Origin: Mucilaginibacter cryoferens
Lineage (GTDB): Bacteria > Bacteroidota > Bacteroidia > Sphingobacteriales > Sphingobacteriaceae
DNA length: 64,000 nucleotides
Direction of reading: 5' to 3'
Assembly (NCBI RefSeq): GCF_014205845.1
Contig: NZ_JACHCR010000001.1
Coordinates: forward strand, 496,001-560,000
The translations under genes and the position numbers were made by a program. The notes below the pieces were generated by a model that saw only the letters and a list, made by a program, of their open reading frames with translations, was not told where the DNA came from and searched no databases. Below, one piece after another: positions 27,673 to 35,430 of this stretch (position 1 is the first letter of the stretch; each line of letters begins with the position of its first letter).

Positions 27673-27849
27673 ATGAACGATGCTCAAACACTTAATGACA
27701 ACGACTGTATTGTTGTTTTAATTAAACAAGTTACAGATGTCAATATTTCTCCGCAAGAAAGATCTAAAGCTTCGGCTGATTTACGCATGCTATATGAAGA
27801 AAAGATACAATTAGATAAGGATAAAAAAGATTTAAAAAAATTAAATTAG
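27673..27849 (+). CDS. Small hypothetical protein (58 aa)
   Basis: 58-codon frame starting MNDAQTLNDNDCIVVLIKQV and ending in a Lys/Asp-rich helix. It ends 2 bp before the next gene, suggesting translational coupling. It has no signal peptide, and no family is recognised. It is AT-rich like its partner and lies just outside RAYT unit 1. Confidence 0.55.
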   Translation: MNDAQTLNDNDCIVVLIKQVTDVNISPQERSKASADLRMLYEEKIQLDKDKKDLKKLN

Positions 27850-27851
27850 TT

Positions 27852-28271
27852 ATGAATAAATTGTTTGTTTCATTTTTTTTCGCAATTCATTTTATCGTTG
27901 TTTCTACTGTCACTAATGGTGAGATGAAAGCTAAAAAAAGCCTCGTAAAAATAGATAGCGTAGCGGATGACAGTTTAATTGAACGCAAAATATATTATTT
28001 AAGAGAAGTTCAAAATCGATTAAAGCATTTGCACAATTTAAAAGGATCTAAAGCAAATATTTCAATCACAATTACGTCAAGGCCATCTAAATCCTCCGCT
28101 TATTATGTTATTCAAGTAGGTTACGATGGCCAACTTAGGTATGAAGTTTATTACAATTTCCGTATAAATAAAATTTATATTTATACAAATGAAATTCAAA
28201 AGCACATTGAGATTATGGATTTGGATAGCAAATATATTCCATTAAAGCAATGGAGGACAATTAATAAATAG
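27852..28271 (+). CDS. Hypothetical exported protein (139 aa)
   Basis: N-terminal signal peptide (MNKLFVSFFFAIHFIVVSTV) followed by a basic, beta-strand-rich mature part with repeated Tyr (YYVIQVGYDGQLRYEVYYNF, then INKIYIY). Probably periplasmic or outer-membrane associated. It is coupled to the 58-aa frame upstream. Its AT-rich composition and position between two RAYT units suggest accessory DNA. No known domain is recognised. Confidence 0.65.
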   Translation: MNKLFVSFFFAIHFIVVSTVTNGEMKAKKSLVKIDSVADDSLIERKIYYLREVQNRLKHLHNLKGSKANISITITSRPSKSSAYYVIQVGYDGQLRYEVYYNFRINKIYIYTNEIQKHIEIMDLDSKYIPLKQWRTINK

Positions 28272-28410
28272 ATCTAAGCTGGTGCACGTTTTTTCCGTTA
28301 CAGAAAGGTTTTTTTGATCTCCCGCGCTGCCGCGTGTGCCCAACATGCTAACTTGCGCGAAAGGTGGGGAGTCTTGTGCAATGGGTGATTGCCATCCAAG
28401 CCAAGAATGG

Positions 28411-28812
28411 TCAATGGCTTCCAGTAATTTGACTCATTCTATAAATAGAATAAACAAAATTAAAACACACAAACGTTACGATAAAACCGACCATCAAACT
28501 ACCCAATATATCTGCTTTTCTGGGTAACTTATTGAACGCTTTAACATAGCTTTTCCATCGCTCATTAATTATAAATAAGTAAATATTAATCGATAAAACA
28601 ACAATTATTGAGAAAACTAACTGAAACGACAATGGCTTAAACTTAACGCTTTGGTCGATAAAATCGAAATAATAAACTTTCAATGACATCAAAAAAAACA
28701 ATTCCAAACAGGATATAGCAATTGTAGCCGTGAAATCACTTGGAAAAATAGATGGAGACCATTCGCCAAACTGATAAAACTTGTAAAAGAAAAAATAATA
28801 TGCTCTCTTCAT
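28411..28812 (-). CDS. Hypothetical membrane protein (133 aa)
   Basis: Integral membrane protein with about three hydrophobic helices (near residues 26-45, 62-82 and 103-122). It opens MKRAYYFFFYKFYQFGEW and has a basic loop KSYVKAFNKLPRKADI. No family is recognised. Its upstream ~60 bp are nearly identical to those of the unrelated minus-strand gene at 30233-30628, so the two share a duplicated promoter region. 28272-28410 between the genes holds only a degenerate REP half. Confidence 0.6.
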   Translation of the reverse strand: MKRAYYFFFYKFYQFGEWSPSIFPSDFTATIAISCLELFFLMSLKVYYFDFIDQSVKFKPLSFQLVFSIIVVLSINIYLFIINERWKSYVKAFNKLPRKADILGSLMVGFIVTFVCFNFVYSIYRMSQITGSH

Positions 28813-28875
28813 TAACTATTTTTTTGCAATTTACTATTCTACCACAAATAAACGGGCCATCGAATTAGAACAAAT
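28812..28875. repeat. Duplicated 5' region, copy 1
   Basis: The stretch containing GCAATTTACTATTCTACCAC and AAATAAACGGGCCAT before the 133-aa gene is repeated with few changes at 30640-30694 before another gene. Confidence 0.7.
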
Positions 28876-28904
28876 TGCCCCCTTTGCTTAACCTTTCTTC
28901 CCCC

Positions 28905-29690
28905 TTTAGCGCAAGTCTTGTGCAATGGAAATGCGCGCCCGGTGACTTGTGATCGCCTTACCTTTAGCCCCCGGTGACTTGCGATTGCCATCCCCATTCT
29001 CTATTTTTAAACCATGAGCACTAAATATAAATTTAGAGATCCCGAGGGTGTTTACTTTGTAACATTTGCTGTAGTAGGCTGGATAGACGTTTTTACACGT
29101 CAGATTTACCGCGATATTTTACTGGATAGCTTTCGGTATTGTATCAAGGAAAAAGGGTTAGCCATTCATGGATATGTGATTATGAGTAACCACGTTCATT
29201 TAATTATAAGCAGCAAAGGAAAACAAAGTTTATCAGCTATAATGAGAGACATGAAAAAATTCTCGGCTGTTAAAATTATCCGGGAAATAATTGAAAACCC
29301 TACAGAAAGCAGAAAGCGTTGGATGCGCCGTCTTTTAGCCGACGCGGGTGAGGTCAATGCCAACAACACACATTATCAATTTTGGCAACAAGACAATCAC
29401 CCAATCGAATTGCATCCAAACTCCGATTTGTTTGCACAAAAGTTAGATTACATCCATCAAAATCCGGTTAAAGCAGGTTGGGTTACCGAACCGGGAAATT
29501 ATATTTACAGCAGTGCAAGTAATTACATGGAAAAAGGAGGCATCTTGATGGAAGTGGAAACATTATACTAAAAGTAAATAGGTCGCATCGCAGCAATCGC
29601 ATTCTTCATAGCACAAGTATTGGGGATGGTAATCACAAGTCACCCGGCGCGCATTCCCCTTACACAAGACTTGCGCTAAAGGTGGGCTAA
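28905..29690 (+). mobile_element. RAYT unit 2, near-identical to unit 1
   Basis: Same organisation and length as 26868-27655, at an offset of 2033 bp and in the same orientation, with the same inverted REP-like ends. A further solitary REP-like pair continues to about 29795. Confidence 0.85.
29014..29571 (+). CDS. REP-associated tyrosine transposase (RAYT), copy 2
   Basis: 185 aa, differing from copy 1 at only about seven positions (for example Leu25 to Val, Arg45 to Lys, Leu105 to Arg, Asp162 to Asn). HUH His60/His62 and Tyr146 are kept, so both copies could be active. The high identity over gene and flanks indicates a recent duplication of the whole unit. Confidence 0.9.
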   Translation: MSTKYKFRDPEGVYFVTFAVVGWIDVFTRQIYRDILLDSFRYCIKEKGLAIHGYVIMSNHVHLIISSKGKQSLSAIMRDMKKFSAVKIIREIIENPTESRKRWMRRLLADAGEVNANNTHYQFWQQDNHPIELHPNSDLFAQKLDYIHQNPVKAGWVTEPGNYIYSSASNYMEKGGILMEVETLY

Positions 29691-29795
29691 ATAGGTCGCA
29701 TCGCAGCAATCGCATCCTTCATAGCACAAGTATCGGGGATGGCGATCACAAGTCACCCGCCCCGCATCACTTTACACAAGACTTACGCTAAAGGA
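29690..29795. repeat. Solitary REP-like pair
   Basis: GTCGCATCGCAGCAATCGCA, GCGATCACAAGTCACCCG and CACAAGACTTACGCTAAAGG form another right-end unit immediately after RAYT unit 2. 29796-29911 holds nothing else recognised. Confidence 0.7.
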
Positions 29796-29911
29796 ATACG
29801 CATCGGATGATTTGTGATTACAAGACTTAGCAGGTTAATTATATTATAAATATAATTGATAAATTTAAGCTTCCTAACATATAGTTTTTTCTTATTGACC
29901 TAAAAACACCT

Positions 29912-30211
29912 ATGGAATCAGCCACATTTATCGCCATTAAAAAATCTTTTTTTATTACGCTAATTTATGTGGGTTTAGGAACAGTTAGTCTACTATGTTT
30001 AGCTTTGAAACTTCCCGAAAATGATTTCATCAATGGATTATTAACTGTTATCCTTTTTCTAACTATACCTGTTACGTGTATTAGTTTCGCTATTATGTAT
30101 TCTTCTTCTAATTATGGTGCAGTGTTAATTGTCCAATCAATTATTTTTCTATTGTTTTGGCTAATTGCATTTTTGATACTTAATCGGAAAATTAAATCCG
30201 CCAAAAGGTAG
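29912..30211 (+). CDS. Small integral membrane protein (99 aa)
   Basis: Three hydrophobic helices (about residues 12-33, 38-62 and 68-91) with a short basic C-terminus NRKIKSAKR. No known family. It converges with the next minus-strand gene. It is AT-rich and situated in the repeat-laden accessory stretch. Confidence 0.6.
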   Translation: MESATFIAIKKSFFITLIYVGLGTVSLLCLALKLPENDFINGLLTVILFLTIPVTCISFAIMYSSSNYGAVLIVQSIIFLLFWLIAFLILNRKIKSAKR

Positions 30212-30232
30212 TCTATACTAAAATTCGGACCA

Positions 30233-30628
30233 TTAGAATATAGAAAACGCTATAACCAATAAGGTGTAAAAGCCAAACCCATAAACAGTCCACATTAAAG
30301 TTGCCTTGGCTTTAGCTGCATAGCCATCGGCTTTAAACCCGCCCGCTAAAAGAATTGGAATAATACCCGGTAATAAAACACAAAGAACTTTCCAATGCCA
30401 GTTTAACGGAACATGCTTTCTATCTTCCCGGTCTTTTATCTTTTCAAAAACTGCTGCTTCTGTTGATTCAATTTGATCGGTAGTAAGATTTCGAGACTCC
30501 AGTTCTTTTTTTGCAGCCTCCAGCGCTAAAACCTCGTAAGTACCTTCGGGGCTTTTAATAATATCCAGCAATTTAGCATTTGATTGCCTGGCCATTACCT
30601 CTTCAAATTCTGGTACCTTATTACTCAT
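30233..30628 (-). CDS. Conserved hypothetical membrane protein (131 aa)
   Basis: The soluble N-terminal part (about 1-75) is helical and acidic, with MARQSNAKLLDIIKSPEGTY and ALEAAKKELESRNLT. Two C-terminal membrane helices follow (about 80-97 and 108-129). The pattern of a short 'ALEAAKxELxxRNL' helix before TM segments is common in Bacteroidota proteins of unknown function. Its 5' region duplicates that of the gene at 28411-28812. Confidence 0.7.
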   Translation of the reverse strand: MSNKVPEFEEVMARQSNAKLLDIIKSPEGTYEVLALEAAKKELESRNLTTDQIESTEAAVFEKIKDREDRKHVPLNWHWKVLCVLLPGIIPILLAGGFKADGYAAKAKATLMWTVYGFGFYTLLVIAFSIF

Positions 30629-30639
30629 GAGTTTTTTAT

Positions 30640-30790
30640 TTGCAATTTACTATTCTACCGCAAATAAACGGGCCATTGAATTAGAACAAGATAGGAAGCG
30701 TGATCCCTTTACTTAACCTATCTTCACCCACCTCCTTTAGCGCAAGTCTTGTGTGTGAGAAATGCGCGCCTGGTGACTTGTGATTGTCTT
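30640..30790. repeat. Duplicated 5' region copy 2 followed by a REP-like half
   Basis: 30640-30694 matches 28820-28875. At 30736-30790 a left-type REP unit follows (TTTAGCGCAAGTCTTGTG, GGTGACTTGTGATTG). The text CCCTTTGCTTAACCTTTCTT, which includes the end of the acyltransferase gene at 30818, also occurs at 28879-28898. Confidence 0.65.
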
Positions 30791-30817
30791 CAAAATAGGA
30801 ATCGAGCCCCCCTTTGC

Positions 30818-31906
30818 TTAACCTTTCTTCACCCACCCGGTAAGATATTTACGAACCGGCACATCTACAAAACGCAAAATAACATAGGCAAGGCCTGTTA
30901 ATAAAATTACCGCTATAGGTATAATAATCTCCATGTTACCGATGGTGGGCTTTTTTGCTTCCACATAGCTTAAAAACACCCATAAAAACGGGTAATGAAC
31001 CATATAAAGCGGATAAGAGATATCGCCTAAAAACTTGCAGATGTTGTTGCGCTTTGGGTTTAGCTGTGCACCCGCGCCCAGGGCTATTAAAAATGGGAAG
31101 TAAAAAATAACCACCACGGGGTCTGTTATCCAGTTAGTTTTTTCTGCAAACGGAATTAAAAAAACGATAGCCAATAATATCCCCATGGCGATAAAACCAA
31201 GCCGCGATTTAATAATATAGCGCGAACGATAAACCAGTATACCGGCCAAAAAAGAATAAAAAACCCGGATGCCCCCACCCCAAACATTTTCGCCACCCCA
31301 GCCTACGCCCAGGTAACCCGAATGAGCCGACTCGAACCCAAGAGCCACCGCGCCTATAACTACTAATACCCACAAAACTTTGTTACGTATTTTTACAAGT
31401 ACAAAAGCGTAAAAGATATTGGCTATGTACTCCCAAAACAACGACCATGTTGGCGGATTGAGGTGAAACAAATTAAAATAACGCTCATGAACTGCCGGAA
31501 ACGGAATAAGCAGGCAGGAGGCTAAAAACATGAGGTAGAGTTTACCGGCAGTATACGCCGCATACAGATCGCTAAAAGGATCGAACAGAAAGGTTAACAG
31601 GCCTAAAACCGAACCGATAATTACCAACGGATGCAGGCGAATGAGGCGTAGTTTAAAAAACTGTAAAGTGCCGATGCTTTTTATTTTAGCATCATAAGCA
31701 TATTCGATAACAAAGCCTGATAAACAAAAGAAAAAATCGACCGCCAGGTAACTATGGGCTATAAAATTGTCTTTATAGTCGGGAACTGCAAATTCCATAA
31801 AGTGGAAAATAACCACCGCAATGGCGGCTACGCCTCTGAGGCCATCTAAAATTTGAAAATGTTGTTTGCTTTTTAAAGGAACAGGAGTAGTAGCTATAAC
31901 AGGCAT
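30818..31906 (-). CDS. Acyltransferase 3 (OafA/OatA-type) family protein
   Basis: 362-aa polytopic inner-membrane acyltransferase of the acyltransferase-3 family, which O-acetylates cell-surface sugars. The N-terminus has the conserved ILDGLRGVAAIAVVIFHFME with the key His, then HSYLAVDFFFCLSGFVIEYA, with about ten membrane helices and a late MVHYPFLWVFLSY. There is no periplasmic SGNH domain. The acceptor is unknown. The last codons share sequence with a duplicated block near 28880, so the 3' end touches the rearranged region. Confidence 0.88.
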   Translation of the reverse strand: MPVIATTPVPLKSKQHFQILDGLRGVAAIAVVIFHFMEFAVPDYKDNFIAHSYLAVDFFFCLSGFVIEYAYDAKIKSIGTLQFFKLRLIRLHPLVIIGSVLGLLTFLFDPFSDLYAAYTAGKLYLMFLASCLLIPFPAVHERYFNLFHLNPPTWSLFWEYIANIFYAFVLVKIRNKVLWVLVVIGAVALGFESAHSGYLGVGWGGENVWGGGIRVFYSFLAGILVYRSRYIIKSRLGFIAMGILLAIVFLIPFAEKTNWITDPVVVIFYFPFLIALGAGAQLNPKRNNICKFLGDISYPLYMVHYPFLWVFLSYVEAKKPTIGNMEIIIPIAVILLTGLAYVILRFVDVPVRKYLTGWVKKG

Positions 31907-32052
31907 TAATACTTATAAAACGTTTATAACATTGGTTTTAAGACTACAGATACACTTATTGATTTAAGTATTGCCAGGCAGTCTATTTTCAAAGAAACGC
32001 TATAAAGTTGGGTACAGATAGCCGCAAAGCGTCAATCTTTCTACGTTTTGTA

Positions 32053-32409
32053 TCAATTGCTCCTTTTTAAAGTGGCAGCCAAATGCTGCCCCTCGTAAAC
32101 TATATGCAGGGTAATACTATCGGCGTATAGCTTACCTGTATGTGGTGCGCTGCCGTTTGGTACAGGCACGCTAAAGGAGAAATCGTCGCCATTGATCATA
32201 CCATCGGTAATATTTACCTCGCCGGCAGGCGTTAAAGCAGTACCGGTAAGTTTACCGCTATCTACCTTAAAATTATAACTAAGCTGAAAAGGCTTGTTAC
32301 CCGGCAGCATTACCGGCCCCGTCCACTTGCCGTTGAGGTTATTTACCACTGCAAAGCAGATGGTGATAATAAGAAGAAATATAGTGGTAATGGCTATTGT
32401 CTTTTTCAT
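32053..32409 (-). CDS. Small exported protein (118 aa)
   Basis: Signal peptide (MKKTIAITTIFLLIITICFA) and a mature beta-rich domain with NLNGKWTGPVMLPGNKPFQL, KLTGTALTPAGEVNITDG and DDFSFSVPVPNG. This pattern is seen in small Bacteroidota periplasmic proteins of the 'GxWxG...GKLTGT' type whose function is unknown. Monocistronic, between an acyltransferase gene and a repeat-containing gap. Confidence 0.75.
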   Translation of the reverse strand: MKKTIAITTIFLLIITICFAVVNNLNGKWTGPVMLPGNKPFQLSYNFKVDSGKLTGTALTPAGEVNITDGMINGDDFSFSVPVPNGSAPHTGKLYADSITLHIVYEGQHLAATLKRSN

Positions 32410-32497
32410 CGGGGGAAATTTTATTAACTGATATACAAATTGGATGGGGATTTGTTTTTGGTGAGAGCTTTAATAAGGCCCCAGCTTTCGAAAGCAC

Positions 32498-32732
32498 TCT
32501 TTCGCTGCCGCAAGCCTCCTGGCTTGTGACCCACATGCTAAGTATACGCCAATCCTTTAGGGCAAAAACAATACTTATTTATTACCCTTAATACCCTCGC
32601 CCCTCCTTCTGTCTCATTTAAAAATACAAGCTCCCGGATATAAACTAACATCCGGGAGTTGCATATCCATTACTTTGCATGTTGATTACCTATCTGCGGG
32701 CCACAAGCCAGGAGGCTTGCGGCAGCGAAAGA
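32498..32732. repeat. 31-bp inverted repeat pair (CAAGCCTCCTGGCTTG hairpins)
   Basis: Arms at 32498-32528 and 32702-32732 are perfect reverse complements. Each itself folds as CAAGCC-TCCT-GGCTTG. Between them lies another hairpin (CTCCCGGAT 32631-32639 / ATCCGGGAG 32650-32658). No gene is seen in the 410-bp gap. Confidence 0.8.
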
Positions 32733-32782
32733 TAAGTTAATGCTTGCTCCATTAATTCGCCTTAACTTTTAGCAGAATTAAT

Positions 32783-32790
32783 TACTTTTG
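32783..32790 (+). promoter_or_regulatory. -7 box TACTTTTG
   Basis: Perfect TAnnTTTG, 31 bp before the TTG start of the exonuclease gene. Confidence 0.6.
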
Positions 32791-32821
32791 AAAGCCGGCA
32801 TAAAAGCATCCATCCACTACC

Positions 32822-33526
32822 TTGAACGACTATCTTTTATTTATCGACACCGAAGCCTCGGGCCTTCCGCTAAAATGGAACCTTCCTTACAGTGCCGATG
32901 AAAACTGGCCGCATGCTTTGCAAGTGTCCTGGCTTATTTACGATAAACACCATGCGCTGGTTAAACAGCAAGACCATTACATCAACGCCGAAGGCATCAA
33001 TATTACACCCGCTGCCTTAGATATACATGGCCTTACGCCGGAGTTTTTGGCGGCGAACGGTAGACCGCCAGCCGAGATTATGCAATTACTGGTAGCCGAT
33101 GTATTGCAATATCAACCTATGTTGATAGGGCATTTTATCCGGTTGGATTATTACCTGCTGGGGGCGGCGTTTTACCGGTCGGCCATGGAAAATCCGCTGA
33201 ATAAACTACCCGTTTTTTGTACTATGGTAGCCACCACACAACTGGTGCATAGCTCGCTTACACGCCATTTACGGTTAGAAGAGTTATATTATATGCTGTT
33301 TAACACCGACCTGCAAAACCAGCACAACGCGCTGCACGATGCACAGGCTACGGCAACCTGTTTTTTTGAGCTGCGTAACCGCGGCGAAATATCTGATAAA
33401 AGCATCAGGCAGCAAAACCAGGATTTTGAACAGCAGCGCGACCCTGCCCAAAAGCAAAAGGGCTGCTTACTGCCCGCGTTAATGATCATATTATTAGTGG
33501 CTATCGTTATCATTTACAGCTTATGA
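32822..33526 (+). CDS. DEDDh 3'-5' exonuclease with C-terminal membrane anchor
   Basis: 234-aa DnaQ-like exonuclease. Exo I is LFIDTEASGLP (Asp9, Glu11), Exo II lies around LIGHFIRLDYYLLG and Exo III is HNALHDAQATA with catalytic His and Asp. Unusually, the C-terminus ends in a hydrophobic helix (LLPALMIILLVAIVIIYSL), suggesting tethering to the membrane. It starts at TTG; no ATG fits. The last four bases overlap the start of the CBS/nucleotidyltransferase gene, so the two are coupled. Confidence 0.85.
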   Translation: MNDYLLFIDTEASGLPLKWNLPYSADENWPHALQVSWLIYDKHHALVKQQDHYINAEGINITPAALDIHGLTPEFLAANGRPPAEIMQLLVADVLQYQPMLIGHFIRLDYYLLGAAFYRSAMENPLNKLPVFCTMVATTQLVHSSLTRHLRLEELYYMLFNTDLQNQHNALHDAQATATCFFELRNRGEISDKSIRQQNQDFEQQRDPAQKQKGCLLPALMIILLVAIVIIYSL

Positions 33527-35430
33527 ACAACCGACTGGAATTTCTGAAAACCATTAGTCCGTTTAACGCCCTGCCTGCCGATGTACTCCAAGGCGTGGCC
33601 GAACAGCTACAAGAGATCAGTTATCAAAAAGACGCGGTAATATACCAGCAGGATATCACCATGATGAAAGGCGTTGATATTATTGTAAATGGCAGCTACG
33701 AATCGTTTTTTTACGATAGCACCGGCAATAAGCGTTTAATAGAAAACCACGAGCCGGGCTTTTGCTACGGCGGGGTTTCGGTATTGCTAAACAGGCGCCG
33801 ATCGTTACGGATGGTGATAGCCAAAAAGGGAACCCTGGTTTATTTTTTACACCGCAGAGATTTCCGCGCACTGTGCAAAACATACGAAGATTTCTTTTTG
33901 CATTTTACTGCCGAGTTTGGCAAGCGGATGCAGAACGAGGAGTTTGTACACTTTTTTAAGCAGCCGGCCTCTTTTGCCGAAAGCTATATTGCCTCCGAGC
34001 AATTATACTCGCGCCGGATAGAAAGTATCGAGCACCGGCCGGTAGTATCGTGCCAGCAGCAAACACCTGTATTTAAAGTAGCCCAGCTGATGGCCGCGCA
34101 AAAAACCAGCTGCCTTTTTGTGCTTAATGATGAGCAAAAGATAATAGGCTACGTAACCGATATTACCCTGCGCGATAAAGTGATAGCCATGCAGCAGGAT
34201 ACTGCCGGGGCCATAAGCACCGTGATGGATGCGCCCATAGTAAGCATCAACGCTGATGCCTTTGTTTACGAGGCCCTGCTGATGATGTTTCAAACCAAAA
34301 CCCGGTACATACTGATACAAAAAGAGGGTGCATACGTAGGGTTTATAAGCCGTAACAAGCTGTTGAGCGAGCAGGCGCAATCGCCGCTGGTGTTTATACA
34401 ATCGGTTAAGCTGGCACTATCTACAGACGAGTTAAAGCGCAAATGGCAAAGCGTACCCCAATTTGTAACCCAGTTGCTTGGGCGTGGTGTTAATGCCGAA
34501 ATTGTGAACCAGATTATCACCACCGTTGCCGATACCATTGCCCAAAAAGTGATTGAAAGCGTAATTGCCCAAATTGGGCCGCCGCCCGCCAAATTTGTTT
34601 TTATGGTGCTGGGCAGCGAGGGCCGTAAAGAACAAACCTTTAAAACCGACCAGGATAACGCCATTATTTATGAAGATAAGGCCAACGAACACCGCGAAGA
34701 AGTACGGGCTTATTTCCTTGACCTGGCCAGCCGGGTATCAAACGATTTAAACCATATTGGCTTTGTGTATTGCAGCGGCGAGTTTATGGCGCAAAACCCT
34801 AAATGGACACATTCGCTCTCGCATTGGAAACGCAATTACGATTATTGGATGGACGAATCTATCCCCGAAACGGTGATCAACTTCTCTACCTTTTTTGATT
34901 GCCGTACCATTTATGGCGAAAGTGCCATTATGGACGAGCTGCACCAGTTTTTAGATGAGCGGTTACAGCAACCTTTAGATAAGCTATTTTTCCACATGGC
35001 CAAAAACGCGCTGCAATATGAGCCGCCTCTAACCTTTTTCAACAACATCCGCACCTTTAAAAAAGATAGTCGGGAAGTATTTGATATCAAAAAAACAATG
35101 AGCCCCATTGTAGACCTGGTGCGTGTTTACGCGCTTAAAAACCGTGTTTTTGAAGTGAATACCGGCGAGCGCCTGAAAGCGCTAAAGGCAAAAGGCATCT
35201 TCTCCGAATCGGAGTATCACGAGCTGATCCAATCTTATTACTTCCTGATGAACCTGCGCCTAAAAAAACAAACCGAGCAGATTATACAGGATCATACCGC
35301 GCCGGATAATTATATAGACATTTCGCAGCTTTCGAAAATTGAACGGGTTACCCTTAAAGAGATATTCAAGATCATCGAAAATTTTCAATCGAAGATAAAA
35401 GTATCTTTTACCGGCGGTTTACTCAATTAA
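33523..35430 (+). CDS. cNMP-binding/CBS/DUF294 nucleotidyltransferase-like protein
   Basis: 635-aa multidomain regulator. It has an N-terminal cyclic-nucleotide-binding-like domain (about 10-135), two CBS domains (about 165-290) and a DUF294 putative nucleotidyltransferase domain with LGSEGRKEQTFKTDQDNAII (about 365-385), which keeps the G-S...D-x-D acidic pair. A helical substrate-binding-like C-terminal domain follows. Similar proteins pair with DnaQ-like exonucleases and acetate-type transporters in other bacteria. Adenine-nucleotide sensing by CBS domains is likely; the modified target is unknown. Overlaps the exonuclease gene by ATGA. Confidence 0.85.
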   Translation: MNNRLEFLKTISPFNALPADVLQGVAEQLQEISYQKDAVIYQQDITMMKGVDIIVNGSYESFFYDSTGNKRLIENHEPGFCYGGVSVLLNRRRSLRMVIAKKGTLVYFLHRRDFRALCKTYEDFFLHFTAEFGKRMQNEEFVHFFKQPASFAESYIASEQLYSRRIESIEHRPVVSCQQQTPVFKVAQLMAAQKTSCLFVLNDEQKIIGYVTDITLRDKVIAMQQDTAGAISTVMDAPIVSINADAFVYEALLMMFQTKTRYILIQKEGAYVGFISRNKLLSEQAQSPLVFIQSVKLALSTDELKRKWQSVPQFVTQLLGRGVNAEIVNQIITTVADTIAQKVIESVIAQIGPPPAKFVFMVLGSEGRKEQTFKTDQDNAIIYEDKANEHREEVRAYFLDLASRVSNDLNHIGFVYCSGEFMAQNPKWTHSLSHWKRNYDYWMDESIPETVINFSTFFDCRTIYGESAIMDELHQFLDERLQQPLDKLFFHMAKNALQYEPPLTFFNNIRTFKKDSREVFDIKKTMSPIVDLVRVYALKNRVFEVNTGERLKALKAKGIFSESEYHELIQSYYFLMNLRLKKQTEQIIQDHTAPDNYIDISQLSKIERVTLKEIFKIIENFQSKIKVSFTGGLLN

